Below are positions 6,742-10,815 of a stretch of 10,815 nucleotides of DNA, piece after piece (within the stretch, counting starts at the first letter, position 1; each line of letters starts with the position of its first letter). The DNA is taken from the NCBI GenBank assembly GCA_011391285.1, contig JAABQU010000273.1, positions 1-10,815 of the forward strand, in the 5' to 3' direction. Source of the DNA: Thiobacillus sp. (GTDB taxonomy: Bacteria; Pseudomonadota; Gammaproteobacteria; Burkholderiales; Thiobacillaceae). A program made the position numbers and the translations under genes. The notes under the pieces are model-generated. The model was not told the DNA's origin and searched no databases. It worked only from the letters and a program-made list of their open reading frames with translations.

Positions 6742-6907
6742 CGGGCGCCAAACCGCAAAACGCGCATTATACGAAGCAGGCGGCCTTCAGCCTCGCGCAT
6801 CCTGACCGCCTTGGCGAACGCGTGATAGCAGTATTGAAGATGCGCATATCATAATATACCCACACTGACGGATGCAAGTCTCAGCTTGAATCCGCTACCA
6901 TGGCGGC
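6742..6907. other. Promoter region between the ccoI side and aat
   Basis: Divergent spacer. The part nearest aat is AT-rich around 6845-6860 (TATCATAATATA) against a GC-rich background, which suits an aat promoter, but no -35 element at proper distance stands out. I looked for an FNR-type TTGAT-N4-ATCAA box, as expected for a cbb3-related gene, and did not find one. Confidence 0.4.
6766..6771 (-). promoter_or_regulatory. TATAAT -10-like box toward ccoI
   Basis: A perfect TATAAT on the minus strand, 24 bases before the ATG of the 56-codon frame and about 280 before the ccoI GTG. The region 16-18 bases further upstream has no good TTGACA match, so this would be a weak or activator-dependent promoter if it is one. 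Confidence 0.3.
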
Positions 6908-7600
6908 ATGAGCGAACGCTTCTCAAGCGCCCTATTCTTTCCGCCGGTTGAAACCGCGCTCACCGACCCCAACGGCCTGCTGGCAATGGGAGGCGACCTG
7001 TCGATGGAGTGCCTGCTGGACGCCTATCGCCATGGCATCTTCCCCTGGTTCAACCCCGGCGATCCCATTTTGTGGTGGAGCCCCGATCCCCGCATGGTGC
7101 TGGTGCCGGACGAGATCCGCGTTACCCGCTCGCTTGCCAAGCGCGTCCGCAATGCCGGTTTCGAACTGCGCGTCGACAGCGCGTTCACCGACGTCATGTG
7201 GGCCTGTGCCGCGCCGCGTCAGGATGCCGACGGCACCTGGATTTCGCCTGCGATGATCGCGGCCTACACCCGCCTGTTCAAAGCCGGTTACGCGCATTCG
7301 GTGGAAACCTGGCACGACGGCCAGTTGGTCGGCGGCCTCTACGGCGTGGCGATCGGTCGCATGTTCTACGGCGAATCGATGTTCAGCCGCGAACCCGACG
7401 CTTCCAAGGTCGCGCTGGTGCAGCTGGCGCGCCAACTGCAGCAGTGGGGGTTCGGCCTGATCGACTGCCAGATGGAGACCTCCCATCTCGCCAGCCTGGG
7501 CGCACGCACGATGCCGCGCGCGGCATTTACAACCCGCCTGGCGGAATTGGTAAACTTGCCGCATCACCCTGGTCCGTGGCATTTCGATGCATCCGACTGA
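6908..7600 (+). CDS. aat: Leucyl/phenylalanyl-tRNA--protein transferase
   Basis: Cytoplasmic enzyme that adds leucine or phenylalanine from charged tRNA to proteins with an N-terminal lysine or arginine, marking them for ClpS-ClpAP degradation (N-degron pathway). 230 residues, the normal size. Family motifs are clear: FFPPVETAL with [10 protein letters not shown] near the N-terminus, [60 protein letters not shown] and [19 protein letters not shown] at 6908 fits the family start; the ribosome site is weak. It overlaps bpt by 14 bases in another frame, so the two are translated from one message. Confidence 0.97.
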   Translation: MSERFSSALFFPPVETALTDPNGLLAMGGDLSMECLLDAYRHGIFPWFNPGDPILWWSPDPRMVLVPDEIRVTRSLAKRVRNAGFELRVDSAFTDVMWACAAPRQDADGTWISPAMIAAYTRLFKAGYAHSVETWHDGQLVGGLYGVAIGRMFYGESMFSREPDASKVALVQLARQLQQWGFGLIDCQMETSHLASLGARTMPRAAFTTRLAELVNLPHHPGPWHFDASD

Positions 7601-8303
7601 ACCGCCTTTCCAGCGCATCCAGTTCTACCTGACCGCGCATTACGACTGCAGCTACCTGCCGGGCCGCCGCGCGCGTTCCCAGGTCGCCACCCCCACGCAC
7701 CTCATCGACGCCCATGCCTACAGCGCGCTGATTCGTGCCGGCTTTCGCCGCAGTGGCCAGTTCACCTACCGCCCGTACTGCGAACACTGCCATGCCTGCG
7801 TACCGGTGCGGGTCGAAGTGGCTGGCTTCGTGCCCAACCGCACCCAGCGCCGATGCCTCAAGCGCAACCAGCACCTTGGTGCCCGCTTTCTGCCGCTGGA
7901 TTTCAGGGAAGAACATTACGCGCTATACCGCAGCTATCTTGGCAGCCGCCATGCCGGCGGCGGCATGGATCGCGATGGTCCGGACCAGTACACGCAGTTC
8001 CTGCTGTCGTCCAACGTCGACAGCGTGCTGGTCGAGTTCCGCGACGGCGATGAGCTCGTCATGGTCTCGGTCATCGACCAGGTCGACGACGGCATTTCCG
8101 CCGTCTACACTTTCTTCGATCCCGCGCGCGAGCAGATGAGCCTCGGTGTCTATGGCGTGCTGTGGCAGATCGAATTGGCGAAACGGCTGGAACTTCCGTA
8201 TCTCTACCTCGGCTACTGGATCGCCGAGAGCCGCAAGATGGCCTACAAGAAGCAGTACCCGCCGCTGGAAGGCCTGGTGGAGGGGCGCTGGCAGCTTATA
8301 TAG
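7587..8303 (+). CDS. bpt: Aspartate/glutamate leucyltransferase (Ate1/Bpt family)
   Basis: Transfers leucine from leucyl-tRNA to proteins with N-terminal aspartate or glutamate, feeding the same ClpS-dependent degradation as aat. 238 residues, normal length. The N-terminal half has the conserved cysteines: Cys21 in CSYLPGR, then [16 protein letters not shown] with Cys65, Cys68 and Cys71. The C-terminal GNAT-like half has [30 protein letters not shown] and [12 protein letters not shown]. The ATG at 7587 lies inside the last codons of aat (14-base overlap), implying translational coupling. Older annotations name this family arginyltransferase; bacterial Bpt members use leucine. Confidence 0.96.
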   Translation: MHPTEPPFQRIQFYLTAHYDCSYLPGRRARSQVATPTHLIDAHAYSALIRAGFRRSGQFTYRPYCEHCHACVPVRVEVAGFVPNRTQRRCLKRNQHLGARFLPLDFREEHYALYRSYLGSRHAGGGMDRDGPDQYTQFLLSSNVDSVLVEFRDGDELVMVSVIDQVDDGISAVYTFFDPAREQMSLGVYGVLWQIELAKRLELPYLYLGYWIAESRKMAYKKQYPPLEGLVEGRWQLI

Positions 8304-8391
8304 GGCGCACGCCGCAATTTCCGGGGTGTGGTTGCGGATCCCGTGTGGCAAACCTGGCCCGCAGCACACAAGCCGTCGTGTTCCACCCCGC

Positions 8392-9690
8392 TCAGTTGCG
8401 GATGCCCGGTGCGCTCAGTTTCTGTCCCTGGCCGAGGGCCATCAGGGCGAGTTCGATGTCACCATATTCAACCGCGTCAGCTGGCAGTTCATTGGCACGA
8501 ACAGCGATGTTGCACCACTGGATGCGCTTCCTCAGATCCCAGATTGCGCTGTCGCTGGTGCGAAAAGTGGGGAAGTGGGCAATTCCCTTGTTGAAGACCG
8601 CCTGTTCCCTGGACTCGGCCAGCCACTGGCCGCGCACCCACTTGTTGGAAAGGCCGTGGCAGTCGATGCAGGCAAAGTTGAGTTGCCCGATTTTTCGTCG
8701 CATCAGGGCGTTGCCGCGTCTGATCGCAGCGACCGAGTCCTTCGACGTGGTGTCGACCTTGATCGGCGTGCCGTTGGCGAGATATCGCAGATAAATGGAC
8801 AGGTCGATATTGTCCGGGCTCTGCATCAACAGCGTGTCCCCCATTGTGCTGCGCGCGTGGCGCGTGACGAATTCCTCGACACCGATGACCTTCTGCAGTC
8901 GCGCTTCATATCGGGGCATGCTGGCGGCCCAGGACTTGAAGCTTTGCTCCGGGGCGGCGTGGCACGACGCACAGGATTTGCCGTTGGCACCGGCTCGCGA
9001 ATAAATCAGCCCGGCGCGCTCGACTGCGGACATGCCGTCGTTGACGAAGGGATCGAGGTTGTCGCGGGTATCGGCCGGGACGGGGCGCGTGGCGGGGTTG
9101 TCCATGGCGTCCCTGAAATGATGGGGTTCCTTGAGGGTTTTCATGAATGCCACGATGTCCTGGATCTCCTGCACGCTGAAGAGCTTGTGCGCGCCCCAGG
9201 GTGGCATCATCGAATCCGGGTTGATGCTGCGCGGATCGTACACATAGTCGAACAGCCACTGGTCCGACCGTCCCGAGGCGCCGACCATGGACAGATCGGG
9301 GCCGACATTGCCGGGGAGTTCGGGGGTGGTCCTGCCCATGACATGACAGGCCACGCAACTGCCGCCCCGCTCCCGGTCGTAAGCCAGCTTCTCGCCGTTT
9401 TTCGGGTCACCGGCGATTGGCCCTACGAGTTTCGGCGGCGGGGCGGGGCGGGGCGATGCGATTCTGGCCAGCGTGTTGTAGTCTTTCCAGTCGGTGGCAG
9501 GCCAGCCACTGTGGCGCGACCAGGGCGTGGCGGTTGCCGACTGTGCCAGATCCAACGGCACGGATACCGGCGCAGCCTGCTTCGACTGGGCATCGCTGCC
9601 GGGTGGGAAAGCTGCAAATGCCATCGCGCCAAGCAGCGTGGAAAATGAAATGCGTGCGGCCCTGGCGGGCAGTAAGGCTGGACTCTCCAT
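8392..9690 (-). CDS. Fused SoxX-SoxA triheme cytochrome c (thiosulfate oxidation)
   Basis: Secreted c-type cytochrome, 432 residues, that joins both subunits of the SoxAX sulfur-binding cytochrome in one chain. SoxAX attaches thiosulfate to the carrier SoxYZ by an oxidative disulfide bond. A signal peptide spans about 1-35 (SFSTLLGAMAFAAF, likely cleaved after SDA). The SoxX-like half has heme motif CVACH (112-116) and a candidate axial methionine in SMMPPWG (161/162). The SoxA-like half has CASCH (240-244), CIDCHG (341-346), HFPTFR, and the active-site cysteine in RIQWC (Cys393) ahead of a typical EYGDIELALMAL tail and PGIRN end. ATG at 9690 is set by a strong AAGGAGG; a longer frame from 9849 would spoil the signal peptide. 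Convergent with bpt; no soxYZ, soxB or soxCD is nearby. TsdA is excluded by the SoxX-then-diheme-SoxA order and three hemes. Confidence 0.9.
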   Translation of the reverse strand: MESPALLPARAARISFSTLLGAMAFAAFPPGSDAQSKQAAPVSVPLDLAQSATATPWSRHSGWPATDWKDYNTLARIASPRPAPPPKLVGPIAGDPKNGEKLAYDRERGGSCVACHVMGRTTPELPGNVGPDLSMVGASGRSDQWLFDYVYDPRSINPDSMMPPWGAHKLFSVQEIQDIVAFMKTLKEPHHFRDAMDNPATRPVPADTRDNLDPFVNDGMSAVERAGLIYSRAGANGKSCASCHAAPEQSFKSWAASMPRYEARLQKVIGVEEFVTRHARSTMGDTLLMQSPDNIDLSIYLRYLANGTPIKVDTTSKDSVAAIRRGNALMRRKIGQLNFACIDCHGLSNKWVRGQWLAESREQAVFNKGIAHFPTFRTSDSAIWDLRKRIQWCNIAVRANELPADAVEYGDIELALMALGQGQKLSAPGIRN

Positions 9691-9699
9691 GGTGAGCTC

Positions 9700-9706
9700 C
9701 CTCCTT
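9700..9706 (-). promoter_or_regulatory. Shine-Dalgarno of the SoxX-SoxA fusion gene
   Basis: AAGGAGG on the minus strand, 9 bases before the ATG at 9690. It fixes that start, which gives a normal secretion signal, over the in-frame ATG at 9849. Confidence 0.8.
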
Positions 9707-9784
9707 TGTGACCATTGAATGCGACTGTGGGTGAAACGTGCGCGTGTGGAAAACCTCAGTGCAATATAGGCAACTTTAAGAAAA

Positions 9785-10642
9785 ATGAACCGTTCGTATT
9801 TCCTTGCGGGATGGGCATTGCCAGGCATGTTTCTGGCCGCGGCGTGCATGGCGCTTGCCGGCTGTTCCCTGGCTGTCAGCCATCCCAGGGCGCGGCTTCC
9901 GCTTGAGGATTTCGTCCCCCTCGCGGTTGATTCGCGTATCCAGGTCGAGGTCGGTTTCGAGGGCTATGGCGAGCGCGTTGCCCGGGTGTTGCCACAAGCC
10001 ATCGCCAAAGTCGAGGCGGCGCATTACCTGCCTTTCGCGCACCCGCCGCGCGTCTATGTGTGCGGCAGCGACGCCTGTTTCAGACGTTATGTGCTGACGC
10101 CGAAACTGTCTGCTGCCGTGGTGCCGGACAACCGCCTGATCCTGTCGCCCAACCTCGATGGCAGGGAGCGCCACCGGCTGCCTGCGCTGCTGACGCACGA
10201 ACTCGCGCACCTGCATCTGGGCCAGCGCATCGGCCACTATCACACCACCCTGCCGGTCTGGTTCCACGAAGGCTGGGCCGCGCTCACCGCTGAAGGCGGC
10301 GGCGCCGACTACGTGACCGATGCCAGGGTGTTCGAGGCGATCCGCGCCGGGCGGCGGGTCAACCTCGATGCGCGCGACACACCCGGCAAGCGTCACCGCG
10401 CCGATGCATCCGGCCTCAATATTTTCGAGTTCTACCGCCAGTCCATGCTGCTGGTCGGCTGGCTGCGCGCGCAGGACGAAGCGCGCTTTCGTCAACTGGC
10501 GCTGGCCCTGCAGGACAACACCGACTTCGAGATCGCCTTCTGGAACATCTACGGCCAGGCGCCCGCCACCCGTCTCGCCGGCTTCTTCGACGGCGTTCTG
10601 GGCGATAATCAGCCGATCCAGGCCGCACCCGCACAACCGTAA
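9785..10642 (+). CDS. Lipoprotein with gluzincin-type zinc metallopeptidase domain
   Basis: Predicted lipid-anchored protease, 285 residues. The signal peptide ends with lipobox LAGC (Cys27). The catalytic motif is HELAH (138-142), two zinc-binding histidines and the general-base glutamate, followed by VWFHEGWAAL, where Glu162 should be the third zinc ligand. The 19-residue gap and the W-F-x-E-G-x-A form match the peptidase_MA-like clan. The region before it (VGFEGYGERVARVLPQAIAK, then RVYVCGSDACF) is the usual N-terminal subdomain with a possible disulfide (Cys93, Cys98). The ribosome site is weak. The gene diverges from the SoxX-SoxA gene across 94 bases and ends 12 bases before thyA, so it is probably co-transcribed with thyA. 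Substrate unknown; cell-envelope protein turnover is a guess. Confidence 0.85.
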   Translation: MNRSYFLAGWALPGMFLAAACMALAGCSLAVSHPRARLPLEDFVPLAVDSRIQVEVGFEGYGERVARVLPQAIAKVEAAHYLPFAHPPRVYVCGSDACFRRYVLTPKLSAAVVPDNRLILSPNLDGRERHRLPALLTHELAHLHLGQRIGHYHTTLPVWFHEGWAALTAEGGGADYVTDARVFEAIRAGRRVNLDARDTPGKRHRADASGLNIFEFYRQSMLLVGWLRAQDEARFRQLALALQDNTDFEIAFWNIYGQAPATRLAGFFDGVLGDNQPIQAAPAQP

Positions 10643-10654
10643 CCCAATCCGATC

Positions 10655-10815
10655 ATGAAACCCTATCTCGATTTGATGCGCCACGTGCTCGAACATGGCA
10701 CCCGCAAGGACGACCGCACCGGCACCGGCACCCTGTCGGTGTTTGGCTGGCAGATGCGCTACAACCTCGCCGAAGGCTTTCCGCTCGTCACCACCAAGAA
10801 ATGCCACCTGCGATC
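10655..10815 (+). CDS. thyA: Thymidylate synthase, N-terminal part (cut by window edge)
   Basis: Makes dTMP from dUMP using methylene-tetrahydrofolate. Only the first 53 codons are in the window. They read [20 protein letters not shown], then [18 protein letters not shown] and [15 protein letters not shown]. The phosphate-binding arginine loop (DRTGTGT), the FGWQMRYNL strand and FPLVTTKK are diagnostic of ThyA. The ATG is 12 bases after the stop of the metallopeptidase lipoprotein gene, which suggests a shared transcript. Confidence 0.96.
   Translation, partial: MKPYLDLMRHVLEHGTRKDDRTGTGTLSVFGWQMRYNLAEGFPLVTTKKCHLR

Noticed and set aside
4301..6825. Long open frames on the plus strand opposite ccoI
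   Set aside because: The compositions are rich in Arg, Ser, Ala and Gln, as typical antisense shadows are, while the minus strand carries a complete P-type ATPase.
8312..8337. CCGCAA/TTGCGG hairpin between the convergent bpt and SoxX-SoxA genes as a terminator
   Set aside because: Only 6 bp with a 14-base loop and no T-run; too weak to call.
8392..9690. TsdA-type thiosulfate dehydrogenase as the identity of the cytochrome
   Set aside because: TsdA is diheme. This protein has three CxxCH motifs, a SoxX-like first half, and the SoxA-type RIQWC cysteine near the C-terminus.
9776..10807. Long open frame on the minus strand opposite the metallopeptidase and thyA genes
   Set aside because: It is a GC-rich shadow of two well-supported genes. 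Its translation has no recognisable domain.

Overview
This is a GC-rich window with the gene content of a betaproteobacterium that respires with a high-affinity oxidase and oxidises reduced sulfur. That assignment is an inference from three features: the overlapping aat-bpt pair, a CcoI/FixI-type copper ATPase, and a SoxX-SoxA thiosulfate cytochrome. The look is that of sulfur-oxidising Nitrosomonadales such as Thiobacillus relatives. No rRNA, tRNA, CRISPR array, transposase or integrase was seen. Both window edges cut real genes.

Left third (1-3.7 kb). Most genes point left. From right to left they are a DsbA-family oxidoreductase (3699-3073), a lipid-anchored cyclophilin (2986-2324), a FecCD/BtuC-type permease (about 2315-1389) and, after a gap, the matching kind of ABC ATPase (520 to the window edge). 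The permease and ATPase look like two parts of one metal-chelate, cobalamin or heme importer. They are separated by a rightward LEA14-like lipoprotein gene (840-1325).

Middle (3.8-6.9 kb). A large leftward gene encodes the CcoI-type copper P-type ATPase that loads copper into cbb3 oxidase. No ccoNOQP or ccoS lies in the window. This gene carries the most unusual structure here: two related stretches of about 53 bp in the same reading phase. One is a strong double hairpin and the other a decayed relative; both seem to add short peptides to the protein. Just upstream is a small open frame that looks coding, ends at a TTT-TGA, and continues in the +1 frame to overlap the ccoI GTG start by 4 bases.

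Right third (6.9-10.8 kb). aat and bpt form an overlapping rightward pair, the two aminoacyl-tRNA transferases of the bacterial N-degron pathway. Convergent to them is a leftward gene for a secreted triheme cytochrome in which SoxX and SoxA are fused in one chain. Divergent from that is a rightward lipoprotein with a gluzincin-type zinc protease motif, followed 12 bases later by the start of thyA.

The ATPase and thyA fragments, the 56-codon frame and the permease amino end were read directly from the nucleotides. Functions come from motifs recognised by eye; no database search was possible.
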